A stretch of 64,000 nucleotides of DNA. Origin: Planctomycetota bacterium. Its GTDB lineage: Bacteria; Planctomycetota; GCA-2746535. The notes under the pieces are model-generated. The model did no database searches, was not told the origin of the DNA, and worked only from the letters and a program-made list of their open reading frames with translations. The DNA is taken from NCBI GenBank assembly GCA_002746535.1, contig NVWA01000004.1:1400-65399 (forward strand), read 5' to 3'. Positions 45,733-55,600 of the stretch are shown here, one piece after another. Both the position numbers and the translations under genes were made by a program. Each line of letters opens with the position of its first letter. Positions within the stretch are counted from its first letter, which is position 1.

Positions 45733-47465
45733 TACAAAAATCCTGGCGCATCAAAAATCCTACTAAACAAAAAATTGATCAAATCAAAAGTGTAACAAAT
45801 CTTTCATTAATCAGTTCTACACTTTTATCTAATTTAAATATCAATGAAACAAATGAAATCAAATCATTTGTGAAACCTGATCTCGATACTATTCATAGTC
45901 CTATGCTTTTTAAAAATATGGACAAAGCTCTTCAACGAATTGAACAAGCCTTAAATAATCAAGAAAAGATATGTTGCTACGGCGATTATGATGTTGATGG
46001 CATTACAGGCAGTTCTCTCCTATATAATTTTTTTGATTTTATCGGCGGGAATGCACGTCATTATATTCCGGATAGAATAAAAGAAGGTTATGGACTAAAT
46101 AAGTTTGCGATTGAAAAAGTATATAACGAGGGTTGTAAGCTATTAATCACAGCTGATTGTGGGATAAGAAGCATTGAGGAAGTTGACTTTGCAAAAAGTA
46201 TTGGATTAGATATTATCATTACAGACCACCATGAACAAGGTGAGCTACTACCAAATGCTTGCGCCATCATAAATCCGAAATTACATGAATGCAATTACCC
46301 CTTTAAAGGAATTTCAGGTTCTGGTGTTGCACTTAAATTAGCCTGGGCGATTGCTGAAGGATTAAATAAGCATCTTAAAATTAAACAGGCATTTTCTGAT
46401 TTCTTAATTGATTCGCTTTCATTCGCAACTCTAGGAACGATAGCTGATATGGTTCCACTATTAGATGAAAACCGTGTAATAGTAAAATTCGGACTAGAGT
46501 CTATCAGGCAATCATCGAATGTTGGCATTCAGGCACTTCTTGAAGTTTCCGTCGACAATGATACACCCATTACTACTGAAACGGTTGCTTTTCAGATTGC
46601 CCCTAGAATAAATGCCGCTGGTCGCCTTGGAAGATCTGATCTTATCAGTGAATTATTTACGACAAAATCCAGGCAAAAAGCCTTGGAGCTAGCCCGTGAA
46701 CTCAATGAGCTTAATATATCTAGACGTGAAATTGAATTAGAATATTCCAAAGAGGCTTTTTTACAAGCAGAAGAAATTGTAAAAAAATATAGCCATACGA
46801 TTGTATTGGATGGTGATGATTGGCATAGTGGGATTATTGGTATCATAGCCAGTAGAATTTTAGATAAATATTATCGACCAACCTTTATCATTAGTCATCA
46901 CGGCGAGGACAAAACAATTGGCAAAGGTTCGGCTAGGTCTATAGAAGGTTATAGCTTGCCAAGTGCATTGGAATTTGCTAAAGATCATTTAGTGCAATTC
47001 GGTGGTCATGATATGGCTGCAGGTTTTGTTATTAAAAGAGACCGTGTTCAAGCCTTTAGAGATGCCATTGAAACTGATGGTAAATCCAAATTAAATAAGG
47101 AACTTCTAGTACCTATTCTGAGAGTCGATATTGAAATAGATTTAGACTCATTAAACATGGACTTGCTCGAAGATATTGATCGATTAGCCCCCTTTGGTTG
47201 CGCAAATCCCAATCCAATGTTCGCCACTAAAAATGTAAATGTAATTGGATCCCCTAGAGTAATAGGTAAGAAAAAAACGCATTTAAAGTTCAAAATTGTG
47301 AAAAATGGAACTGTTTGTAACGTTATCGCCTTCAATTTTGCAGAAAGATTAAATGAACTATTGTCTTATCAGATGATAGATGTAGCATTTGTTCCATATC
47401 TAGAGAAATGGAACGGTCGTAAATCAGTTGACCTTCGATTAAAAGACTTTAGAGAAGCAAAATAA
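45729..47465 (+). CDS. recJ: Single-stranded-DNA-specific exonuclease RecJ
   Basis: 578 residues, normal length. DHH-superfamily motifs: CCYGDYDVDGITGSSLL (DxD), LITADCGI, ITDHHEQGELLPNACAIINPK (DHH), ATLGTIADMVPL, APRINAAGRLG and the DHHA1 part GKGSARSIEGYSL plus FGGHDMAAGF. The C-terminal OB-fold-like part ends LAPFGCANPNPMFATKNV. Acts 5'-3' on single strands in RecFOR repair and mismatch repair. It starts within the stop of the SpoIIE gene (ATGA). Confidence 0.95.
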   Translation: MIQKSWRIKNPTKQKIDQIKSVTNLSLISSTLLSNLNINETNEIKSFVKPDLDTIHSPMLFKNMDKALQRIEQALNNQEKICCYGDYDVDGITGSSLLYNFFDFIGGNARHYIPDRIKEGYGLNKFAIEKVYNEGCKLLITADCGIRSIEEVDFAKSIGLDIIITDHHEQGELLPNACAIINPKLHECNYPFKGISGSGVALKLAWAIAEGLNKHLKIKQAFSDFLIDSLSFATLGTIADMVPLLDENRVIVKFGLESIRQSSNVGIQALLEVSVDNDTPITTETVAFQIAPRINAAGRLGRSDLISELFTTKSRQKALELARELNELNISRREIELEYSKEAFLQAEEIVKKYSHTIVLDGDDWHSGIIGIIASRILDKYYRPTFIISHHGEDKTIGKGSARSIEGYSLPSALEFAKDHLVQFGGHDMAAGFVIKRDRVQAFRDAIETDGKSKLNKELLVPILRVDIEIDLDSLNMDLLEDIDRLAPFGCANPNPMFATKNVNVIGSPRVIGKKKTHLKFKIVKNGTVCNVIAFNFAERLNELLSYQMIDVAFVPYLEKWNGRKSVDLRLKDFREAK

Positions 47466-47502
47466 TCATAAGGTATCAATTCGATTAAAGAAGGTAAAGG
47501 TC

Positions 47503-48534
47503 ATGCAAAAAAAGATCAAGGCTGGTATCATCGGCGCTACAGGGTTAGCAGGTGAAGGCGTTTTAGATATACTCATAAAACATCCAAATGTAGAAGTTAC
47601 GGTACTAACATCTGACTCTTCCACAGGGAAAAATATTACTGATGTATTTCCAAAATATAAAGACATCATCGATATTCCTTTGGTAGCAATTGATCTAGAC
47701 ACAATTTCTAATCAATGTGAACTAATTTTTTTAACTAAAAAAGACCCTGCTAGCATGAATCTAGTCAAACCATTAATAGATAATAATGTAAAGGTAATTG
47801 ACTTAGGTGGTGAATTTCGCTTAAAAGATTTTAAAGAATATGAAAGCTGGTATGGTCATGAACACTTGGCCAAAGATTTATTATCACAAGCTTCTTATGG
47901 ATTGAGTGAATTAAATCGAGAAGAAATTAAAACGGCTAAACTCATCGCAAATCCTGGTTGCTATCCAACAGGTAGTATTTTAGGTTTAACGCCATTAATT
48001 AAAAACAACCTTATTGACCTCAATACCATCACTATTATTTCTTATTCAGGTATTTCTGGAGCAGGACGCGCACCTAGTAATGGCAACACCTTTATTAACT
48101 GTAATGAAAATATCAAAGCCTATGCTGTTGGAGGTTCTCATAAGCATACTCCAGAAATAGAACAAGGGTTATCAATGTATTCAGGGCAAGAAGTAAAGGT
48201 ATCATTTACACCTCACTTAGCACCAATGGAACGAGGTATATTTTCTAGCATTTCGTCCAATGCAATTAATGGAGTAACACAAGAAAAATTAGTTGAAGCT
48301 TTAAAAAGTGCTTATGAAAATGAACATTATGTTCGTGTATTTGATGATCCTTCACAAATCCAAATAAGTAATGTCAAGAACACTAACTTTTGTGATTTAG
48401 GTGTTGCTCTTGATTCAAGAACAAACCGAGTATTATTATTTACGGCTTTGGATAATTTAACAAAAGGGGCGGCGTCACAAGCAATTCAAAACATGAACCT
48501 CATGTTTGGCTTTGATGAAAGCACTGCTATATAA
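47503..48534 (+). CDS. argC: N-acetyl-gamma-glutamyl-phosphate reductase
   Basis: 343 residues. Third step of arginine synthesis: NADPH reduction of acetyl-glutamyl phosphate. KAGIIGATGLAGEGVLDIL is the nucleotide-binding start, LANPGCYPTGSILGL holds the catalytic Cys (NPGCYPT), and GGSHKHTPEIEQGL holds the conserved HKH.PEI. Located 37 nt downstream of recJ on the same strand. Confidence 0.95.
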   Translation: MQKKIKAGIIGATGLAGEGVLDILIKHPNVEVTVLTSDSSTGKNITDVFPKYKDIIDIPLVAIDLDTISNQCELIFLTKKDPASMNLVKPLIDNNVKVIDLGGEFRLKDFKEYESWYGHEHLAKDLLSQASYGLSELNREEIKTAKLIANPGCYPTGSILGLTPLIKNNLIDLNTITIISYSGISGAGRAPSNGNTFINCNENIKAYAVGGSHKHTPEIEQGLSMYSGQEVKVSFTPHLAPMERGIFSSISSNAINGVTQEKLVEALKSAYENEHYVRVFDDPSQIQISNVKNTNFCDLGVALDSRTNRVLLFTALDNLTKGAASQAIQNMNLMFGFDESTAI

Positions 48535-48738
48535 GATAAGCTTTTGTTGATAAACCTTTGACACCCTAGAGACGCAAGGCCGTGCGTATCAAATTCCGGG
48601 AACCTAAATTAATAACCTTAGTCAAATTTCAGAATTCTATCTTTGATTATTTTAATAATTGTGCAATGTCTAAAGGCATGTTTATACATGCACGTCCGTG
48701 CGTCTCTAAGTCAAACTGGTTTCTACAGCATTTAATTT
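48535..48738. other. 204-bp intergenic region holding an inverted-repeat element
   Basis: Convergent region between argC and the DUF2892-like gene. Nothing coding is supported. It contains the element 48567-48708 described separately. Confidence 0.5.
48567..48708. repeat. 142-bp element bounded by 21-bp imperfect inverted repeats
   Basis: Left end TAGAGACGCAAGGCCGTGCGT (48567-48587) and right end, read on the minus strand, TAGAGACGCACGGACGTGCAT (48708-48688) agree at 18 of 21 positions. Outside them, TTTGAC occurs inverted on both sides. The interior has no reading frame. It has the shape of a MITE-like or REP-pair element placed between two gene ends. Confidence 0.6.
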
Positions 48739-49074
48739 TCATATCACTGACAAATTCAAATCTTTTTGAATTTCTTTAGGTTTAACCATATCAGCAGAAT
48801 TTTTACTTGGAAAATCGGCTTCACCTGGAAAACCTAATTTTATCAGTAAATCTTTGATCAAACATTGATTCGTTATTCCAGATTGAACAAGATTTATTCC
48901 AATACCAGCAAGACCTATGTAAAATAGAGGATGAATCAACAATGCTAATATTACAGTAAAAATTACAGATACACCGGCAAGAATCCTACCAACTCTTTCG
49001 TGAGATATTTTTCTAGTGATAAAAATATTCACAAACCTTTGACTATCACTTTGACTAAATCTATTCGTATTCAT
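48739..49074 (-). CDS. YgaP/DUF2892-like two-helix membrane protein
   Basis: 111 residues. ERVGRILAGVSVIFTVILAL (helix 1, ~28-46) and IGLAGIGINLVQSGITNQCLIKDLLIKLG (helix 2, ~50-68, then the conserved Cys71). The E.RVgR..aG...l opening and sG.t..C....lL..LG end are typical of DUF2892/YgaP inner-membrane modules. The same module forms the N-terminus of the protein at 62617, where DRYGRLISG and SISDKCIVHDFLIQLG align. GGAG precedes the ATG by five bases. It is 23 nt downstream of a FeeM-like synthase gene, so the two form one operon. Confidence 0.7.
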   Translation of the reverse strand: MNTNRFSQSDSQRFVNIFITRKISHERVGRILAGVSVIFTVILALLIHPLFYIGLAGIGINLVQSGITNQCLIKDLLIKLGFPGEADFPSKNSADMVKPKEIQKDLNLSVI

Positions 49075-49097
49075 AGCTACTCCAATCTATTCTTAAA

Positions 49098-49925
49098 TTA
49101 TAAAACACAAGAAACGGCAGGTCTATACATTTCAAATTCTTCTTCTGTCCAAGAAGAATCTTTCCCTTTTAAGAACGCCATAACTTTATTTTGAGCCGCT
49201 TCACCATAAAAATTTCTAGCAAATCTTGGAATTTTTGAATCTCCATTATTTTTATTATCTCTAAACTTTTTAACTTGATTTGATAAATATTTTAGCGAAG
49301 TCGATAACAAAATCCCCGGACTACCATTAACTCTTTCGCAAGGTTTGGCTTCACCAATTTGCTGAAAACAAAATAGTTTAGTATAAAATTTTAAATGTCT
49401 TGGGTGCACTTCTACAAGAAAGTCCGTTTGCTTCATATTGTGAAAAGCATGGATGAAAATAAAATGAAACATTCTCAACAAAATAGTCTTTGATGTTCTA
49501 TATTCCGGTGCTATTGCTAGACGAGTAATCTCCGCTAATCGACGATTCATTTTTCTTAATGAAAATAATTCCTCATTAAAAATTTGATCACATGGTAACC
49601 CGTCACCAGCTTCAAAATTTAAAGTTACAGTGCCAACGGCTTTTCCTTCTTTGGTTTCTACCAATAATGTAAAAACGTTTTTACCACCATCAAAACTATT
49701 TACACAAACTTTATCTTCATTATGAATATATCCTGATTCGTTGTACACTTTGTAACCCAATTCATAGGCCTTTCGTCTAGAATCAATGTCCGTAGCGACA
49801 ATAAAATTAAAATCTTCTTCATCATTTAAGTCAACTTTTAGCACAGGTTTTTTAGCAGTAGCGCTAATTATTTTTATGACTTGTGAAACAGCTGAAATTC
49901 TTCTTTTTTTATTTGAAGCAATCAT
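49098..49925 (-). CDS. FeeM-like (N-acyl amino acid synthase/LuxI-type) GNAT protein
   Basis: 275 residues from the ATG at 49925, chosen because AGGAG stands seven bases upstream and an upstream frame extension has no ribosome site. GNAT fold resembling the N-acyl amino acid synthase FeeM group: SRRKAYELGYKVYNESGY is the N-terminal LuxI-like helix, GLPCDQIFNEELFSLRKMNRRLAEITRLAIAPEYRTSKTILLRMFHFIFIHAFHN the acyl-carrier-binding middle, and VEVHPRHLKFYTKLFCFQQIG plus PCERVNGSP the C-terminal signature. FeeM transfers acyl groups from acyl-ACP to an amino acid. A related group is the PEP-CTERM/exosortase-associated acyltransferases; no exosortase gene is in view. It is preceded by a sigma-54 promoter and followed by a DUF2892 gene. 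Confidence 0.7.
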   Translation of the reverse strand: MIASNKKRRISAVSQVIKIISATAKKPVLKVDLNDEEDFNFIVATDIDSRRKAYELGYKVYNESGYIHNEDKVCVNSFDGGKNVFTLLVETKEGKAVGTVTLNFEAGDGLPCDQIFNEELFSLRKMNRRLAEITRLAIAPEYRTSKTILLRMFHFIFIHAFHNMKQTDFLVEVHPRHLKFYTKLFCFQQIGEAKPCERVNGSPGILLSTSLKYLSNQVKKFRDNKNNGDSKIPRFARNFYGEAAQNKVMAFLKGKDSSWTEEEFEMYRPAVSCVL

Positions 49926-49963
49926 TTTATTTCTCCTGTGATAATAAACATATTGAGTATAAA

Positions 49964-49978
49964 GCATTTAGTATGCCG
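49964..49978 (-). promoter_or_regulatory. Sigma-54 (-24/-12) promoter of the FeeM-like gene
   Basis: On the minus strand: CGGCATACTAAATGC. GG and GC are ten bases apart, as sigma-54 requires; GGCA matches the -24 core and ATGC three of four -12 bases. The GC lies 39 nt upstream of the ATG at 49925, leaving a short leader with the AGGAG site. The divergent neighbour encodes a sigma-54 activator. Confidence 0.6.
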
Positions 49979-50067
49979 AATATTCACTATTTCATAAATA
50001 CAGTATTTTCAATGGGTTAGAATATTACAGAGAAAAGATGGATAATTATTTTGACTTCAGTCGTTTA

Positions 50068-50082
50068 ATTATTACTAATAAT
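50068..50082. repeat. Short AT-rich palindrome in the divergent promoter region
   Basis: ATTATTACTAATAAT, perfect 7-bp arms around one base, about 90-104 nt upstream of the sigma-54 promoter on the minus strand. Distance suits an activator site, but AT-rich palindromes arise easily by chance and it does not match the inverted repeat at 63927. Confidence 0.25.
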
Positions 50083-50119
50083 ATCTCTATATTTTCTCTA
50101 TTGATTATAGGCAATTATA

Positions 50120-52498
50120 ATGGCTTCAAAAAATAAAACGTATCATCCATTGATTGCCGCTTTTATTGAAAAGCTACATTGGTGGGACACCTTAGAAAAA
50201 ATAAAAAAAAAGCTAGACACAGATGTATATAATATTTTCAAGCTACATGAAGATCTTCACAAGACACCTCGTGAAAATATAGAGCAATTAGCAGAGAAAT
50301 TCAAAAAGGCCATTCCACTCTTTAACAATTTTCTTAAAAAAAAATGTGACCCAGACCTTCAGTTTTTATCGCTACTCTATTGGTTTGAGGACTGCATGAA
50401 AGTTGGGACATTTATAGATGCAGATTTCGTAAAAAATCATTTAGAAAAAATTCTTAATAAAAATACTCCTGATGAATTGCAAAGTATTTTCTATGGACAT
50501 ACTGGAGTTTATTATCGGAAAAAAGGAAATGCCTCTAAAGGAAATGAATATTTATTAAAATGTGTTCAATGCCTGAAACCAGATAATCCAAGATTCATTC
50601 CCGTTTTAATTAATTATGGAAATATCACTAGCTATTTTGGTACGTATCCAAAAATTAAAAATGACATTGAGCTATATTTAAAAGATACAGACAAAGATTT
50701 TAAACATTGGGGTGATCTATTACTATTTTTTTATTCTATTGAAATGGGTCATTTAAAACAAGCATGGGATGCCTTAAAAAATGTTCCAGAAAATGCACCT
50801 GGAGTGCTATTTTATTATCATAAATTCAAAATTCATTCGTTTGCCATCGCTTTAAATAAAATGATTCAAAATTGGAATATCACTGATTTTTCAAAAGTTG
50901 AAAAACAGGAAATTGATGAATTCATTCGCGACAGGTATAATCCAGGGAGTTTCGATCGAGGGTATAATATAAAGATTGAAATATTAGATAATATCTATTC
51001 AGGTAATAGCGATGAAGTAATTAAATTGACTCAAGAGGATAAATTAAGAAACAGAGATCATTGGGAATCAAGTTGGTTTTATTGCTCTCAAATTAGAATT
51101 GAACTCATGGCGGGCAATATTGAATCAGCCGAAATATTATTAAAAAATCTCATTTCAATTGGATATGAATTTATATGGAACGACTGGTTTATGACACGAA
51201 TTGAGCTAGCCAAAAAAAATATCGATGCTGCAAAATATTATTTTCAGAAATTATTAAAATCAGTACAAAAACATAATGCTGAAGATCGCTTTAACTTTGA
51301 GGTCAAAATAGCCCATGAAATAAAGGCAACCGATTTAATTCTATTATCAGACAATAAGAATTTAAAAATTAAAAAGCCCTCAAAGACCAAAATAAATTTA
51401 GATATTGACAGAATGCCGGCAATCATTGGAATAAGCAAACAGGTAATTAAATTAAAAGAATCAATATCAAAAGTTGCCCCGCATGACATCAATGTTTTAA
51501 TTCTAGGAGAGACAGGTACAGGTAAAGAGGTAGTCGCAAAATCACTGCACAATTTAGGCCCAAGAAAAAAAGAACCATACATTGCAATCAACTGTGCCGC
51601 CATTTCAGAAACATTACTTGAATCTGAATTATTTGGCCATCAGAAAGGTGCTTTTACGGGGGCAACAGAATACCATAAAGGTGTTTTTGAACAAGCGGGT
51701 AAGGGTACCGTTTTTTTGGATGAAATTGGTGAGATCAGCTCCAACATTCAAAGTGCTTTATTAAGAGTTTTAGAAACTAAAGATATTAAGCCGATCGGAT
51801 CATCTAAATCTTTAAAAATTAATTGTCGTATCATCGCTGCAACTAATGCCAATCTAGAGTTGAAAGTAAAAAATAACGAATTTCGAATGGATCTTCTGCA
51901 TCGCCTTAACAGAGTAGTCGTACATACAAATCCACTAAGAAAAAAAATCGAAGACATCCCCCACTTAAGCCAATATTTCTTAAATCAAAATCCGAACTTC
52001 ACAAAAGAAGCGAATCTAACCTTTGAGGCTATTGAAGCTTTAAAAAAATACCCGTGGCCAGGTAATGCTAGAGAACTTAAAAATGAAATGGAAAACCTTC
52101 GGATTTTCAATTATGAGACATCCCTTTATGATCTTCAAGATTTAGATCCAAAATTTCATGGCCGAGCGGAATCCACTGAAAAAGCAGAAGCCCTATCCCT
52201 TTCAAGTCTGCAAAGCTCCGAAAATAAACACGCGAAACCAACGGAGATAATTGATAGAGAACAAATCTTGGCAACTGAAGTTTTGTCAAACAATAAAATT
52301 TTCTTTCGAAGAATCGAAAAAATCAAAAAACTTTTTGATATTCATAACATATTAACACGAGCAGAATTAATAAAAATCATGGGAGTTTCTCACTTGACAG
52401 TAACAAAAGATTTGAAGCTATTAATTGAACAAGACTATATTAAAAAAGTCATGCCGAGTAAATCTCCACGTTCACATTATTTTGAAAAACTACCTTAG
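50120..52498 (+). CDS. Sigma-54-dependent activator with TPR-like sensor and C-terminal winged helix
   Basis: 792 residues. N-terminal ~410 residues are helical and repetitive (SKGNEYLLKCVQCLKP, GNIESAEILLKNLI), resembling TPR-like repeats instead of a receiver, GAF or PAS sensor. The AAA+ domain (~430-670) is complete: Walker A GETGTGKE (463-470), the sigma-54 contact GAFTGA (510-515), Walker B VFLDEIGE (531-538), RMDLLHRL arginine finger and WPGNARELKN. The usual Fis-type HTH is absent. Instead a winged helix at ~722-790 (ILTRAELIKIMGVSHLTVTKDLKLLIEQDYIKKV) resembles DeoR/MarR-type DNA binding. Transcribed divergently from the FeeM-like gene whose promoter it probably activates. Confidence 0.85.
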   Translation: MASKNKTYHPLIAAFIEKLHWWDTLEKIKKKLDTDVYNIFKLHEDLHKTPRENIEQLAEKFKKAIPLFNNFLKKKCDPDLQFLSLLYWFEDCMKVGTFIDADFVKNHLEKILNKNTPDELQSIFYGHTGVYYRKKGNASKGNEYLLKCVQCLKPDNPRFIPVLINYGNITSYFGTYPKIKNDIELYLKDTDKDFKHWGDLLLFFYSIEMGHLKQAWDALKNVPENAPGVLFYYHKFKIHSFAIALNKMIQNWNITDFSKVEKQEIDEFIRDRYNPGSFDRGYNIKIEILDNIYSGNSDEVIKLTQEDKLRNRDHWESSWFYCSQIRIELMAGNIESAEILLKNLISIGYEFIWNDWFMTRIELAKKNIDAAKYYFQKLLKSVQKHNAEDRFNFEVKIAHEIKATDLILLSDNKNLKIKKPSKTKINLDIDRMPAIIGISKQVIKLKESISKVAPHDINVLILGETGTGKEVVAKSLHNLGPRKKEPYIAINCAAISETLLESELFGHQKGAFTGATEYHKGVFEQAGKGTVFLDEIGEISSNIQSALLRVLETKDIKPIGSSKSLKINCRIIAATNANLELKVKNNEFRMDLLHRLNRVVVHTNPLRKKIEDIPHLSQYFLNQNPNFTKEANLTFEAIEALKKYPWPGNARELKNEMENLRIFNYETSLYDLQDLDPKFHGRAESTEKAEALSLSSLQSSENKHAKPTEIIDREQILATEVLSNNKIFFRRIEKIKKLFDIHNILTRAELIKIMGVSHLTVTKDLKLLIEQDYIKKVMPSKSPRSHYFEKLP

Positions 52499-52652
52499 TC
52501 CTCAACATTAACTTTTTTCAAATTAAGTATCTATATGTAAAACCGCTACAACTCATTCTGTTGTAATATTGTTTCCATACAACATATATATAGAAACACC
52601 AAATTAGAAGACTAAACTTCTTTGAAAAGAATTCAATTTGAGAATATCTACC

Positions 52653-55600
52653 ATGCATATCTTTAATACTAAATTTTTTATAGTAATTTCGGCACAAATA
52701 TTTTTACTTTTCATATCTATTCATTCTGAAGATTGGCCAATGTGGAAAGGTACCTCCGGACGCGGTGGAGTAAACAATGAGACATTACCCAGTAAAATGA
52801 ATTTGCTATGGACTCGTCAATTTCCAAAATCAAAACCAGCATGGGCTAATAACAAAAGCCAAGCAAAACTTCAGTTTGATGTATCCTTTCAACCAGTTGT
52901 TATGGGTAAAAGTATATTCGTACCTTCAAATGTTAATGATAGTGTAAGTGCATATGATACCGATAGCGGTAAGCAAAAATGGATTTTTTATTCTGATGGC
53001 CCTGTAAGATTTGCACCCGTGGCCAATGATAATAAAGTTTATTTTGTATCGGATGACGGTTACTTGTATTGCCTCAATGCAGAATCAGGAAAACTAATCT
53101 GGAAATATAATGGTGGACCTGAAAATAGGAAAATCCTTGGTCGTGATCGATTAATTTCTATCTGGCCAGCTCGTGGAGCACCAGTGCTAAAAAATAAAAA
53201 AATATTTTTTGCCGCCAGCATTTTCCCCTTTATGGGAACTTTCATTCATTGTGTGGATGCAAATTCAGGCAAAATGATTTGGAGAGATACAGGCAACGGA
53301 CCTAAATATTTTACGCAACCTCATGGTGCTGGATCTTTTGCTGGTCTTTCTCCTCAGGGATACCTTGCTGCAGGTGATAAATATTTAATCGTACCCGGAG
53401 GAAAATCTTTACCGGCTGTATATGACATTGAAACGGGGAAATTCTTATACTATTATTTGAACAGTAAGAAAGGCGGTTACAGTGTTCAAGCAGGTAAAAA
53501 CTTTTATTTTACCGGTGGTTATGCCAATCAAATTAACAAAACAGAAAAAGGCTTTTCTATCATCAATGGTATATACGCCACTTACGGAAACACCTTAATT
53601 TCAGACAAGGCCATGTATCTTTTACATAATAGTATAATTACGGCTTACCGATTCAAGCCAGAATTTGAAATGAAGGTATATAAAAAAAATAGAAAAAAAG
53701 CTTATCTTACCATGCCAGTTTTGGGCGAATTCACAATTCCTTCGCCAAAAAGTGCTGTCAGGATCAAAGCCGGGAATCAAATTATTCTATATGAGCGTTA
53801 CAAAAAACATCTTTACGCTGTTAAGCTACCAAATGAAGAAACACTATTAAAAGCAAAAGCCGGGGAATCTGTAAAACAAAACTTACCCACTATTTGGACT
53901 ATCCCGACAGGAAAAAGCCCATGGTCTGTTATTGCTGCAGATAAAAAAGTTTTTGTGGTTACACACGAAGGACTATTATCTTGTTATGGTGCAAGCACAC
54001 AAGAGGTCCAAAAACATAACATTGCCTTAACTCCATTACCAGACACTTCAAACTCGGTTGCTAAATCATTGTTAGAAGTTTTAAAAGAATTGAAAATTAA
54101 AGACGGCTATTGTGTTTTAGCAGGCTTAGGAAATGATAAATTAGCTGAAACGCTAATTAACAAAACAAACCTTTCTATAATTGCTGTCGATTCAGATAAA
54201 TCAAAAATAAATTCATTAAGACATTCAACTGATCAAGCTGGCTTTTATGGCAATAGAATGTCAGTACATGAAGGCGATCCCCTTTCATATCCACTCCCAC
54301 CCTATTTCGCAAACATAATAATTATAACAAATTTAAGCAAACGTTTTTTATATAGTAAATCTAACTTAAAAACTTTATTTAATTCACTACGTCCTTATGG
54401 TGGCACAGCTTTCTTTAAAGTATCTCCATCAGATATTGATAAAGTTAAAGCTCTATCTACAAAAGCAGGTCTTATTAATGCTGAAATAAAAGCTTCAAAT
54501 GGATGGATGCTCTTAATTCGTAAGGGCGCACTTCCTGATTCTGCAGAATGGTCCCACCAGTATGCCGATTCATCAAATAGTATATTTGGCAAAGATAAAC
54601 TTGTCAAACTACCCCTAGGATTATTATGGTTTGGCGGTCCTCCAAATACAAATGTTCTACCAAGACATGGTCATGGTCCATCCCCTCAAGTGGCAGGCGG
54701 CAGAGTTATTATAGAAGGTCAGAATATGTTAAGGGCTGTTGATGCTTACACAGGCAGGTTACTTTGGGAACTTAAGTTAAAAAATCTAGGATATTATTAT
54801 CGACATACGGGCCATCATCCTGGTGCTAATGAAATTGGAGGAAATTACGTATCATTACAAGACACTATATATGTTGCTTATGGGAAAGATCTTTTATTTT
54901 TAGAAGCAGCTACAGGCAATTTGTTAAAAAAAATAAATTACAAAGAAAATGATAGCGACAAAGAATCTAAAACATGGGGTCATATTTCTGTTCACAAAAA
55001 TTATTTAATTACAACAACCTCACCAATTACATTTAAAATACAAAAAGATAAAACAGCTATAATAAATAAAAATGCAAAGTATTCTTCTGGAAGTGAACAA
55101 ATAATAGTACTTAATCGCAAGACGGGAAAAATACTCTGGAAACGAAAAGCCAAATTCAATTTTAGGCACAATGCCATATGCAGTGGCGATGGTGTCTTAT
55201 TTTGCATTGACTCTTTCTCAAAAAGTAAATTTAATTATTTAAGAAACCAAGAAGAGAAAATCGGAAAACTATTAGCACTTGATATCAAAACTGGGAAAGA
55301 AATTTGGTCCAGTAATGAAAATATAACAGGAACCTTTTTAAATTATTCTGATAAACACAAAGTCCTTCTCCAGGCCGGTAGCTCCAACCGAGACAGGGCC
55401 AGAGATGAGACAAAAACAGGCATGATAGTTTATCAAGCTAAAGATGGAAAAGTAGTCTGGCAAAATTTAAAAATAAAATACGGAGGCCCATTAATTATCC
55501 GACACAAAGAAATCATTACCAATGGTGGTGGTGGCACAGGAATTGATTTACTTTCAGGCAAAGCCACAAGTTTTAAGTGGAAACGAAACTACGGATGCAA

